DNA from: Planctomycetota bacterium
GTDB taxonomy: Bacteria; Planctomycetota; Planctomycetia; Pirellulales; Pirellulaceae
NCBI GenBank assembly: GCA_024277285.1
Contig: JAJRVM010000134.1
Location: 1-19,365 of the forward strand
Length of the DNA: 19,365 nucleotides
Direction: 5' to 3'
Shown here: positions 7,407 through 16,400 of the stretch, piece after piece
How the letters are laid out: each line of letters begins with the position of its first letter
Numbering within the stretch: position 1 is the stretch's first letter
Made by a program: the position numbers and the translations under genes
The notes under the pieces: generated by a model
What the model saw: only the letters and a program-made list of their open reading frames with translations
The model's database searches: none
Told to the model about the DNA's origin: nothing

Positions 7407-8801
7407 ATGCCAACGTATCAATTCGAAGCGATGGACGCGACTGGTCAGGAAATCAAGGACGTCATTGACGCCGTATCCGAGGACGAAGCACAAACGACGA
7501 TCCGTCAGATGGGGTACTTCGTAACGAAGATCTCCGTCAAGAAGGGAGCGGGCGCAGCGGCCGAATCGGCGGCGAAGAAGAAGCGTTCGTTTGCCATGGG
7601 CAAGGTGCGTGGCAAGCATCTGTCCGCATTCACGCGGCAGCTGTCGATTCTGCAGGATGCCGGCCTGCCGATTTTGCGCAGCTTGCGGATCCTGGAAGGC
7701 CAGGCCAAGGCGGGGCGATTGAAGAATTCGTTGATGGACGTTTGTGACGAGATTGAATCAGGTGCGACGTTATCCGAAGCGATGGCCAAGTCGCCGAAGA
7801 CGTTCAATCGCTTGTACGTGAACATGATCAAGGCGGGTGAAGCGGGTGGTGCCTTGGAGATCATCCTGCAGCGGCTTGCCGAGTTCATGGAACGTGCCGA
7901 GTCACTCAAACGTAAAGTTCGCGGTGCCATGATCTACCCGGTTGTGGTCGTGATGGTCGCGGTCGGTATTTTGACATTCATCATGATCAGTATCGTGCCG
8001 ACGTTTGAAGAGATGTTTACGGAATTCGGGCTCGAGTTGCCGGTGGCCACGCAGTTGTTGATGGCGATGTCCAAGAATATCGTGACCTACTGGTATCTGA
8101 TCCCCACGATTCCACTTGGCATATTCCTGTTTATCAAGCTGGTCAAGAAGTTCAAGCATGGTCGCATGGGATGGGACATGTTTGTCCTGAAGGTGCCCGT
8201 CTTTGGGGCTTTATTGGAAAAGAACGTGTTAGCTCGCACGACGCGAACACTTGGTACGTTGGTGGCCAGTGGTGTGCCGATTTTGGAAGGGTTGACGATC
8301 ACTCGCGAGACGGCCGGCAACTCGTTATTCGAGCGGATGTACGCCAAGGTGACCGACGCGATTCGCGAAGGTGAGACGATCGCCAAGCCGATGAAGGAGA
8401 ACTCGAAGCCGGGCTTCCACCCGGTAGCGATGTTCTTCTGGTGTGCATTGCTCGGTGGCCCGATGATTCCCTTCTGTTTCTTGCCTAACATGATGCAAAC
8501 CGGCCTGTCGATGGTCGCTGTCGGGTCGGTCTTGGGCTCGCTCTGGTACTTAACGCGTATGAACGCTCGATTTGTCGACGACCTGGTGGTCAACATGGTA
8601 GACGTCGGTGAAGAGACAGGCGAGTTGGACACGATGCTGTACAAGGTGTCCGACACGTACGACGAAGAAGTGCGGACGATGACCGACGGTTTGATGAGTC
8701 TGTTGGAACCGCTGTTGATCTGTTTCCTCGGCTTTGCGGTCGGCTTTATTGTCGTCTCGTTGTTCCTGCCGCTGGTCGACTTGATTACGAAACTATCGTA
8801 A
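7407..8801 (+). CDS. gspF: GspF/PilC-type inner-membrane platform protein with insertion
   Basis: This 464-residue polytopic membrane protein would connect the ATPase motor to pseudopilin polymerisation. The first T2SSF domain spans about residues 72-195 and ends in a membrane helix near 175-198. A second hydrophobic segment lies near 228-245. The second T2SSF domain begins about 272 and ends with a C-terminal membrane helix near 432-455. The hallmark GEETGELD is at 401-408. The family is usually about 400 residues long. The excess lies inside the second domain at about 337-392, where two extra hydrophobic segments separate the KPMKEN region from VVNMVDVGEETG. AAGGA (7394-7398) is eight bases before the ATG. 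It is the only platform protein in the window although two GspE-type ATPases and a PilT are present, so it may be shared. Confidence 0.95.
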   Translation: MPTYQFEAMDATGQEIKDVIDAVSEDEAQTTIRQMGYFVTKISVKKGAGAAAESAAKKKRSFAMGKVRGKHLSAFTRQLSILQDAGLPILRSLRILEGQAKAGRLKNSLMDVCDEIESGATLSEAMAKSPKTFNRLYVNMIKAGEAGGALEIILQRLAEFMERAESLKRKVRGAMIYPVVVVMVAVGILTFIMISIVPTFEEMFTEFGLELPVATQLLMAMSKNIVTYWYLIPTIPLGIFLFIKLVKKFKHGRMGWDMFVLKVPVFGALLEKNVLARTTRTLGTLVASGVPILEGLTITRETAGNSLFERMYAKVTDAIREGETIAKPMKENSKPGFHPVAMFFWCALLGGPMIPFCFLPNMMQTGLSMVAVGSVLGSLWYLTRMNARFVDDLVVNMVDVGEETGELDTMLYKVSDTYDEEVRTMTDGLMSLLEPLLICFLGFAVGFIVVSLFLPLVDLITKLS

Positions 8802-8931
8802 ACGAACTCACGGCATTCCCATGCTTGCCGGAACGGGCGTTTCGGCAGGCGGGCCGATGGCGTCTTAACTTTGGGCGTCTTAATTTCAAAAACGGCTGAG
8901 CATTTTAGACACGAACACCGGAGGGATAGAA

Positions 8932-9948
8932 ATGATGAAAACGAACCAACGACCCCAGCGCGCGGGGTTTACCCTCGTGGAGATGCTGGTTGTGATTGTT
9001 ATCATCGGCATCCTCGCCGGTCTGCTGCTGCCCGCGATCGGCATGGCGCGTAGGAAAACGCTCAACGCGCGGATTGCGATGGAGATTACCGACATCGAAA
9101 AGGGAGTCGAAGCTTACAAGCTGAAGTACGGGGACTTCCCGCCTAACTTTACGAACCCGGCGCTGGTAAAACGGCACATCGTATCGGCGTGGTCACACAT
9201 TACCCCGTTTGACATGGCGGTGCTCCAGTTTGCCCAAGCCAAGGCGGGTGCCCCCATTGATCCCGCGGAAGCGCTGGTCTTTTGGCTCGGTGGTTTTAGT
9301 GCTGATCCCAAACGTCCCTTCACGGGCAAAGGCGGACCTTTCCTGGTAACGGCGGCGGGCAACCCACTTGTGATTTCGGATGTTGTTCCCAACCCTGAGC
9401 GGAATAATGGGGTTTACGGCTTCGACAAGGGCCGCCTCGACTTTACCGACGATGGCGACAGCTTCCCTGTTTATGCACCCAAGAGCAGGAAAGCGCCCTA
9501 CGTCTACTTCGATTCGCGTACCTACAGTTTCATTTTGGGTGGACAGCCAACGTATACGGTTTACAGTCATCCGAGCATTCCAGGGGTTGCCGTTCCGTAT
9601 AAGGCGAATAGGCTCAACGCGGCGTTTCGCTCCGCCGTGGACCCACCTGACCAATTCGTTGAGTTTGCGCGGCCACAGACGTATCAGATCATTAGCGCTG
9701 GGTTGGACGATCACTATGGAACCGGCCAGACGCTGGTCTTCAACGATTCGATCCCGTTTTCACCGGCGTCTAGCTACAGCGGCGCAACGTTGCCGGTCTT
9801 TTTCAACTTTGTCACGAAGCAGCCCATTTTTCCCGATGTCGCGCCGCCCGCGATCGATCCTCGCGTGACAGCGGACTTTTTCTTTGGCCACGTCGATAAC
9901 ATCACCAACTTCACCGAAGGTGGCAAGATTGAGGATGTGGAAGAATGA
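8932..9948 (+). CDS. Large GspG-like pseudopilin
   Basis: This 338-residue prepilin-like protein has a class III signal, with predicted prepilin peptidase cleavage between G12 and F13. The mature start FTLVEMLVV has Glu at +5 and is followed by a long hydrophobic helix with ILAGLLLPAI. The segment after the helix (DIEKGVEAYKLKYGDFPPN, about 54-72) resembles GspG-type pseudopilins, and ISAGLDDHYG (254-263) resembles the SAG.D..(Y/F)G motif seen near the C-terminus of such proteins. The exported part is roughly twice the usual length. GGAGG (8920-8924) lies seven bases before the first ATG; the ATG three bases later is also possible. It is the first gene of a compact four-gene pseudopilin run and ends in a 4-base overlap with the next. 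It is probably the major or an abundant pseudopilin, but this is inferred. Confidence 0.85.
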   Translation: MMKTNQRPQRAGFTLVEMLVVIVIIGILAGLLLPAIGMARRKTLNARIAMEITDIEKGVEAYKLKYGDFPPNFTNPALVKRHIVSAWSHITPFDMAVLQFAQAKAGAPIDPAEALVFWLGGFSADPKRPFTGKGGPFLVTAAGNPLVISDVVPNPERNNGVYGFDKGRLDFTDDGDSFPVYAPKSRKAPYVYFDSRTYSFILGGQPTYTVYSHPSIPGVAVPYKANRLNAAFRSAVDPPDQFVEFARPQTYQIISAGLDDHYGTGQTLVFNDSIPFSPASSYSGATLPVFFNFVTKQPIFPDVAPPAIDPRVTADFFFGHVDNITNFTEGGKIEDVEE

Positions 9949-10919
9949 ATGTTATGATTCGCGCTGATCGCCGCGCATTCACGTTGGTCGAACTGTTGGT
10001 GGTGATTGCCATCATCAGCTTGATTGCCAGCATGACGCTCTTTGCACTACAGGGTGTGCGCGAAGATGCCAAGGAAAGCCGCGCGCGGTCGCAAGTTGCA
10101 AGGATAAACCAATTGCTCATGCAGAAGTGGGAGTCCTACCGCACAAGGGCTGTGCCGGTTCGTGTTCCACGTGGCACGAATCCAAGAGTCGCTGGGGCTA
10201 TGCGTTTGCGTGGCATGCGCGAGTTGATGCGGATGGAGTTGCCGGACCGCAAGGCGGATTTATTGGTGGGGGCCAGTGCCCTCGAGTCGGCCCCCGCGAT
10301 TTGGGGAGCTTATCTGCGCCGCGCCATGCGACAGAGTGTGGGTAATCCGGCCGACCTGAACGGCTGGACGCCCGAGCATGAGCAGGCCGAGTGTCTGTAC
10401 TTGATACTCGCCACCATGCGCGACGGTGATACCACGGGCTTGGATTTCTTCACTGAAGGTGAGATCGGCGATGCGGACGGCGATGGCATGCCCGAGATTC
10501 AGGATCCGTGGGGCGTTCCAATTTATTTTCTGCGCTGGGCACCAGGCTTCCGTTCGGATATTCAGTTGGGCGATATCGAGCCGACCGAAGCCGGAAACGC
10601 GGGACTCGGCAACGGCGACCCGTTTGATCCCTTGAAAATCGACGGTCGGTGGCGGGATGGTATTGAGTACAACGATCCCTTCTTGCTCCATCCGGTTGTG
10701 GTCTCCGCGGGACGCGACAAGCTGTTTGGCATGATCTTCAGTTTTGCGGCAATCGACCCGAATGCTCCTGTCCCGCCAAGTCCCTATGTATACGGTGACC
10801 CCTACGCCATCGACCCAAATGAACCGTCACCACCCCAGATATCGCTTCCGCAAATCGGGAGCGTTGCAGGCCTTGATTACGGCGACAATATCACGAATCA
10901 TTTACCGGAAGTGAGGTAG
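9945..10919 (+). CDS. Pseudopilin with Ala at the cleavage site
   Basis: This 324-residue prepilin-like protein starts within an ATGA overlap with the previous gene, implying translational coupling. The signal reads RRA|FTLVELLVV, with the predicted cut between A11 and F12 and Glu16 at mature +5. The usual Gly at -1 is replaced by Ala, which some prepilin peptidases tolerate. The exported domain contains a calcium-loop-like DADGDGMPE (176-184), then DPWGVPI (187-193), close to the DPWGNPY motif of GspG. Near the C-terminus is HPVVVSAGRDKLFG (249-262). These features place it with GspG/minor pseudopilins, but it is much longer than typical members. An in-frame ATG at codon 4 is an alternative start. 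Confidence 0.82.
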   Translation: MNVMIRADRRAFTLVELLVVIAIISLIASMTLFALQGVREDAKESRARSQVARINQLLMQKWESYRTRAVPVRVPRGTNPRVAGAMRLRGMRELMRMELPDRKADLLVGASALESAPAIWGAYLRRAMRQSVGNPADLNGWTPEHEQAECLYLILATMRDGDTTGLDFFTEGEIGDADGDGMPEIQDPWGVPIYFLRWAPGFRSDIQLGDIEPTEAGNAGLGNGDPFDPLKIDGRWRDGIEYNDPFLLHPVVVSAGRDKLFGMIFSFAAIDPNAPVPPSPYVYGDPYAIDPNEPSPPQISLPQIGSVAGLDYGDNITNHLPEVR

Positions 10920-10925
10920 TCCGTT

Positions 10926-11978
10926 ATGGCGAGACCTCGGAACAACCGACTGAACAACCGACGTTTCCCGACCGGTATGACACTGGTCGAGTTGCTGATG
11001 GTGATCGCGATCATGACGATCTTGATGGCGGTAGCCATCCCCATGATTCGTCCGGCGTTCCAGAACCGGCAGTTGCGTGAAGCGTCACGTCAGGTGAATG
11101 CCTTCTTCGCCGGCGCGAAGGCGCGCGCTGCGGGGACCGGGCGCCCGGTAGGTGTTTGGATCGAAGCCGCTGCCCCTGTTGGCGACCCACAGTACTCCGT
11201 TCAGCTCTATCTGGCCGAAATCAGCCCCAATTATACAGGCGACGTTCTAGGCGCCCGTGCGACGGTTGAATCCTTAGGTGGCGGCGTGGGGCAGCTTTAT
11301 TTTGGCGATGCCTACGGCCAGAATCTCGTTTCAAATCCAGCGGTACTCGGGCAACTGGTAGCGCCGGGCGAGAAGTTTTTTATTCGCTTTGATCACAAGG
11401 GACCGCTTTACACGTGCACACGACTGGCGACGGGATATGAGATCACGTTGCCGACCGGAGCGGTTCCACGGGGCACCGAACATCCTCCTGCGAATGTTGG
11501 TCCGCGACCCGGACTGACCTATGAAATCACGCGCAGTCCGTCGAAGTCGATTGTCAGTCCGCTGACGTTGCCCGGCGACTCGGTTGTGGATCTTACCGTT
11601 TCGGGGGTGGGCGTTGGTTCGACTGCGAATGTCTTTGCGAATGCGCTGCCGAACGAACCCATTGTCATCATGTTCACTCCGAGCGGTCAAACCAGCTCAG
11701 TGTTTGTCAATAACATTCAGTACATCGCAGGTGGCTCGATCTACCTGTTGATCGGACGGCGTGCCAAAGTGCTCTCGCCGGCACTGGCAGCAAGTACGGA
11801 TGACGCCGAACTGAGCAACTTGGCGGACTTGACCAATCTTTGGGTGACGATCAACAACCGGACCGGCGCGATCACGACGGAAGACAATGCTGCGACGTTT
11901 GCACCGCTGACGTTGGTTGAACGAATCAAGGCGGCCCGCGAGTTTGCTCGTGGTTCCCGACAAAAGGGAGGGCGATGA
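10926..11978 (+). CDS. GspH/FimT-like pseudopilin
   Basis: This 350-residue prepilin-like protein has a basic N-terminal leader followed by TG|MTLVELLMV, with the cut predicted between G17 and M18 and Glu22 at mature +5. A hydrophobic helix follows. The region after it (QLREASRQVNAFFAGAKARA, about 53-72) is like GspH/FimT minor pseudopilins, where the helix leads into an A-rich segment before a beta-rich head. GAGGT (10914-10918) is seven bases before the ATG, and only six bases separate it from the preceding gene. The head is longer than in typical GspH. The gene ends in an ATGA overlap with the next. Confidence 0.82.
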   Translation: MARPRNNRLNNRRFPTGMTLVELLMVIAIMTILMAVAIPMIRPAFQNRQLREASRQVNAFFAGAKARAAGTGRPVGVWIEAAAPVGDPQYSVQLYLAEISPNYTGDVLGARATVESLGGGVGQLYFGDAYGQNLVSNPAVLGQLVAPGEKFFIRFDHKGPLYTCTRLATGYEITLPTGAVPRGTEHPPANVGPRPGLTYEITRSPSKSIVSPLTLPGDSVVDLTVSGVGVGSTANVFANALPNEPIVIMFTPSGQTSSVFVNNIQYIAGGSIYLLIGRRAKVLSPALAASTDDAELSNLADLTNLWVTINNRTGAITTEDNAATFAPLTLVERIKAAREFARGSRQKGGR

Positions 11979-13204
11979 TGATTCAATTGCCACCAAGTAA
12001 CGCTTGCCAGCCGCGGCGGACTCATGGCCGACGTCGTGTGCGCGCGGGTGTGAGTCTGTTGGAAGTGATGTTTTCGATCGGCGTGGTGATGATCGGGTTG
12101 GTCGGTATCGGCGCCCTGTTGCCGTTGGGTGGTGCCCTGGCTCGCAAAGGCGCCGTGGCCGATGCCTCCGCGCAAATGGCCGCAAACGCCGCACGCGAGT
12201 TCAAGGCGCGTGGCATGGCGATTCCGAATAATTGGCGGTGGTTTGATCCTTCGGCTTCACCGCCTCAGTATATTGCAGTACCGGTCGTCAGTGGATTCGC
12301 ACCACCACCTGGCATGTCCTTTTGTCTTGACCCCTACTTCATCAGTTTTGCCGATCCGACGAGATCGAACTATACGAACGAAGCAGCGGCACGCAATCAG
12401 TTTCCGATGAACGTCAAGTACGACAGCGGTCTCATGGCGATGGCACGTATTACGTTGCCAAGTGGCTGGACGCCCAATGGCGTGCTGGCAGCGACGGACG
12501 CGATCGATCGGTTCGTAAGTCGGGATGATCTGGTCTTTGAATTGCCCAATGATCGAACGGTGGGGCCGGTACAGAATTTCTCGTTCCTGAACGGAGCGCC
12601 GGCCGTTCCGATTAAGCGTAATGCCAAGGGGGAACGATCGTGGCTGGCCACGATCGTTCCGAAGCTGGATCGAGTTGGAAGTGGCGGTGCAGTCAATGTG
12701 ACTGACGAATACACGTTATCGATTGTCGTCTTCGACCGTCGCCCGGTTGACCGGGATACGGTGATCGATTCAATCACGGGGAATCCGGTAACGGAAGACG
12801 ACATTGGCGAGCGGGTGGTGATGGTCGGAACGTTCTACAGTGGCATGCCGGCATTCAGCGGTGGTGACGTCGTGCTTGTTTCACGCGCGTCGCGTGGCAC
12901 GAGTGGCAAGGACGATCTGGAGTTGCGCGGTGGCGATTGGGTGATGTTTTCGGGACAGAAGACCGTTTTCGATCCGAGCGCAGGTACTACATTTCCGGTC
13001 AACGTTCACAAATGGTATCGAGTAGTCAGCGTTGGTGACGATCCGGTTTACAACGGCACGGTTTGGGCACGTGAGATCACGGTCCTGGGCCCCGATTGGG
13101 ATACGGCGAACATAGCGGCTACGCAAGTCACGATCGTGCGTGGCGTGGTCGACGTCCACGAGAAAACCATCCGCCTCGAGCGTTCCTCGATGTGGACCAA
13201 TTAG
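11975..13204 (+). CDS. GspI/PilV-like pseudopilin
   Basis: This 409-residue prepilin-like protein starts in the ATGA overlap with the upstream gene and has a strong GGGAGGG site directly before it. The leader is long and basic, ending RAG|VSLLEVMFSIGVVMIG, with the cut predicted between G25 and V26 and Glu30 at mature +5. The V-S-L-L-E-V start and a helix rich in Gly and Val are typical of GspI/PilV-type minor pseudopilins. The helix continues into ALARKGAVADASAQMAANA, an alpha-helical spine segment. The large C-terminal part has no motif I can name. The gene contains a striking perfect inverted repeat at 12631-12660, described separately. It is the last gene of the compact pseudopilin run. 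Confidence 0.82.
   Translation: MMIQLPPSNACQPRRTHGRRRVRAGVSLLEVMFSIGVVMIGLVGIGALLPLGGALARKGAVADASAQMAANAAREFKARGMAIPNNWRWFDPSASPPQYIAVPVVSGFAPPPGMSFCLDPYFISFADPTRSNYTNEAAARNQFPMNVKYDSGLMAMARITLPSGWTPNGVLAATDAIDRFVSRDDLVFELPNDRTVGPVQNFSFLNGAPAVPIKRNAKGERSWLATIVPKLDRVGSGGAVNVTDEYTLSIVVFDRRPVDRDTVIDSITGNPVTEDDIGERVVMVGTFYSGMPAFSGGDVVLVSRASRGTSGKDDLELRGGDWVMFSGQKTVFDPSAGTTFPVNVHKWYRVVSVGDDPVYNGTVWAREITVLGPDWDTANIAATQVTIVRGVVDVHEKTIRLERSSMWTN
12631..12660. repeat. Perfect inverted repeat with 14-bp arms inside a CDS
   Basis: GGAACGATCGTGGC, a two-base centre TG, and GCCACGATCGTTCC form a perfect 28-paired-base palindrome within the GspI-like gene, coding for residues around GERSWLATIVPK. Arms of this length are not expected by chance in a window of this size. 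The centre also carries the CGATCG palindrome in each arm. Confidence 0.9.
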
Positions 13205-13339
13205 CATCACAAGTCACCTGTTATTAGCGACGATTCGTGTTCATTTGCGGTGCAACTGTTCGGTCTCGTGAATGTCACCTCGTGCCTCGCAAATAACGTC
13301 AAAACAACTCGGTGGGATCACACGGTATTGAAGAATCTG

Positions 13340-13368
13340 GCTTGGACACCGGTGTCCGGGGCCCAAGC
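13340..13368 (+). promoter_or_regulatory. Nested palindrome upstream of the giant gene
   Basis: GGACACCGGTGTCC (13344-13357) is a perfect 14-bp palindrome. It lies within a wider dyad, GCTTGG (13340-13345) and CCAAGC (13363-13368). It sits about 40 bases before the ATG at 13406 in the 201-bp gap after the pseudopilin run. A symmetric protein-binding operator or an RNA hairpin are both possible; no T run follows. No clear promoter boxes were found beside it. Confidence 0.45.
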
Positions 13369-13405
13369 ACCCGCTGAGTTTCTTGATGAGTAGGAGAACA
13401 AGAAG

Positions 13406-16400
13406 ATGGTACGACGACACAAACCACGTCGCGGCGTAGTGCTGCTGGTCGTTCTGACTCTTCTCACACTGCTGATTGTGATCGGCTTGACTTTCGTTCT
13501 GCTCGCCGGCGGTTATCGCCGCGCGGCGGAGGCGAATTCGCGTCAAGCGCGGTATGGTGATAAGCCTAACCAGCTGATGGATCGCGTGATTTATCAGGTG
13601 GTACGGGACACGCCGGTGAATTCCCGTTCGCGTCTTACCGGGCACAGCTTGCTGCGCGACTTGTATGGTAACGACGGCGTGGCAGGGATTGTCGTTTCGT
13701 GGAACGAGCAAGTGGGCGGCGAGTTTCTGGAGATCACATTTGCTCCCGTTGGTTTGGCTAACCAGCCATTTCGCAACAGCTTTCGGACGCAGCCAGGGTA
13801 CTACAACGGTTGCACGCTGACGATTCTTGGACCTGTCTACTCGGCTGGTCTCGATGGCCAACCGGGGCGCGCGGGGTTCGACGACGACGGTGCCAATGGC
13901 GCGGACGACGCTGGCGAATTGGGGTGGCCGGGTAGCGATGATATTTCGATGATTGCCGAGTCGGCTCGCGTGGTTCGGTACAATCCGTCCGGTGCCGGTG
14001 GGACGATTACGGTCGAATGGTCGCCGGGTGAAGGCGGCCGCAAGGCCTATCCACGGCCGGGCGGTACCGTTCGTTTTCTGGTTAACGGACGGCCGTTTAA
14101 CGGGACCGGTGCCGGGTATCGTAGTGTTGATCAAACACTCGAAGCAACCACGTCGTTGACGCCGGGATCTATGCAGCCAGAAATGTCAATGCTGCCCAAT
14201 TACAGTGACTATGCGGCCGATGCCTTGACCCAGCCCAACGTCGGCGGACTTGACGAAGGTTGGGACGCGGTCGATTTTCAGAACATGTTTATGGCAATGG
14301 TTCCGGCTGATCCGACAGTTGGAATCATTCCGTCCTATCATCGCCCGGCGCTCGTAAATTTTTGGCTGAAGCGTTTTGCGGATAACGTGCTTGTGCCCAA
14401 TGGCGTTACCGAGGTGGACCTTCAAGTTGCCGCGTTTCGCGCCCCGTTTGGCCCCGATGGTATTTCAGGGCCCCATCCGATTTCGGGAGCCAATGATGAT
14501 CCGGTAGATGATTCTGGTTCGGCAATCAATTCGACGGTGTTGATCCAGTTGGCCAATCTCAAGCGGATGATCATCTTGCGGCCGCTGCCTGAGGATAATC
14601 CCAACTTTCCCAATGGAATTGAATTCGCATCGACGATGGGGTTGCCTGACCAGGTCGATCCGAACACGGGGAATCCCGCAGGGCAGCAGTTGCCCGAGAT
14701 GGTCTGGGACGTCGACAACGACGGCGACGGTATTCCTGACAGTATTTGGATTGATGTGGGGTTACCGATCCAAACGGATGCTTCGGGACGCCGCTATCGG
14801 CCGTTGGTGGCTATCTTGTGCCAGGACCTGGACGGGCGGTTGAGTGTGAATGCGCACAGCAACACGGCGCAGCGATCGAATTGGTATGCATCGGCTGGAG
14901 CCTTGCAGACGTCCCCTGCCCCCCCGGACCCGATGCTGCCGGCCACACCCTTGCCGTTTGCTTCGTTTCCGCCAATGCCGCCGCAACCCTTGCTATTGCC
15001 ACGTGGTCTTGGCGTGGGGCCGGCCGATATCTTCTTAGGACATGTCTTGGGCGCGACGGACCTGAATAACGTGTTCTTGCAGCGGTACAGCCACGACCTC
15101 ACTGTGTCGACTTGGGCTGGGGGCGAGAGCAACGTTGATGACCCGATGAGCATGATCAAGAATCTGGGGATGCCCTTCCAATATGGCTCCCAGTACTCTG
15201 CCTATGGCATGCCGCCAGATGTGATGGGAGTGGGTGGCATCGGTTTGGACTACGTCGGACAGCCGTTGGCGTTCTACATGGGTGAAGATGCCCAGTCGAT
15301 TGGCGATCCGTACGAATCGGTGCTGAATCGCAAGTCAGCCGGATATACTGACGCGCCGTTCACGATTGCCGAGCTCGAAAGGCTGTTGCGTTTCGATGAT
15401 GTGGATGCGGCCAGCTTGCCGAATCGTTTGCTCGCCAGCGTGATCAACTCGGCGGGGGGCAACAGCGTCGCTGCTCGTCGCGTTCGGCGGCTATTGACGA
15501 CGATCAGCAGCCACCTTCCCGTCGCCAGCGGCATGGTTCCGGCCAGCCAGCGAAACAGGGTTGCGAGTAGCCTCCCAGCGACGACAGCGAAGTCGTACAG
15601 CATTCTGGATCTGTATCGCCAGAAGATGATCGATGGCGGCGTACCGCCAGCGCAGGTTCAGAACCAAATGTTGCTGATGGTGCCAACAGAGATTTGGCAT
15701 GGCGAGCGCTTCAATGTCAACCGTTTGTTGGGCAATGGCCGTGACGACAATGGCAACTTCGTCGTTGACGAACCGTTGGAAGCGGATAATGTCGCGACAC
15801 CGGTTTGGCCCAATAGTACGGTGTCACACCCTGGCCCACCGGCGGTTGGCTCACGTGCCGTGCCGGCCAGCTTTGTGAACGTACCGTTCAACTACTTGAA
15901 TGATGACTTTCTGATCAGCACGAATCGATTCGCTCCGCAGATTTACGCGCGGCATCTTTATTGCTTGATGACGTTGCTGACCGAGCGAATTGGTGGCGCG
16001 AACGGGTTTATCCATCCCACCGAAGAGGCTGCACTGACATTAGCCGAACGGCAGGAACTGACGGCACATCGTATTGCTCAATGGGCGATCAATGTGGTTG
16101 ACTTCCGCGATCCCGATGCAATCATGACGCCGTTTGAATACGATGTGGATCCGTTTAACGCCAATGGCTGGCAACTCATGGACGGTGACCCAGGCACGCC
16201 CGAAGGGATCGATCGCCGTCTGGTTTGGGGTGCCGAGTATCCGGACCTGTTGCTGACCGAAACGCTGGCATTTCACAATCGCAATGTGAAGGACACGGCG
16301 TACGATCGTGCTGGGCAGCGGAAACGCGAACCGGTGGGTGCTCCGACTCCGGGGGACGACGATTTCGATCAGTATCGGATCCCCCAAGGAACGCTGTCTT

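Noticed and set aside
13241..14134. 297-codon reverse-strand frame across the start of the giant gene
   Set aside because: It is antisense to the clear prepilin-like N-terminus and has no recognisable features.
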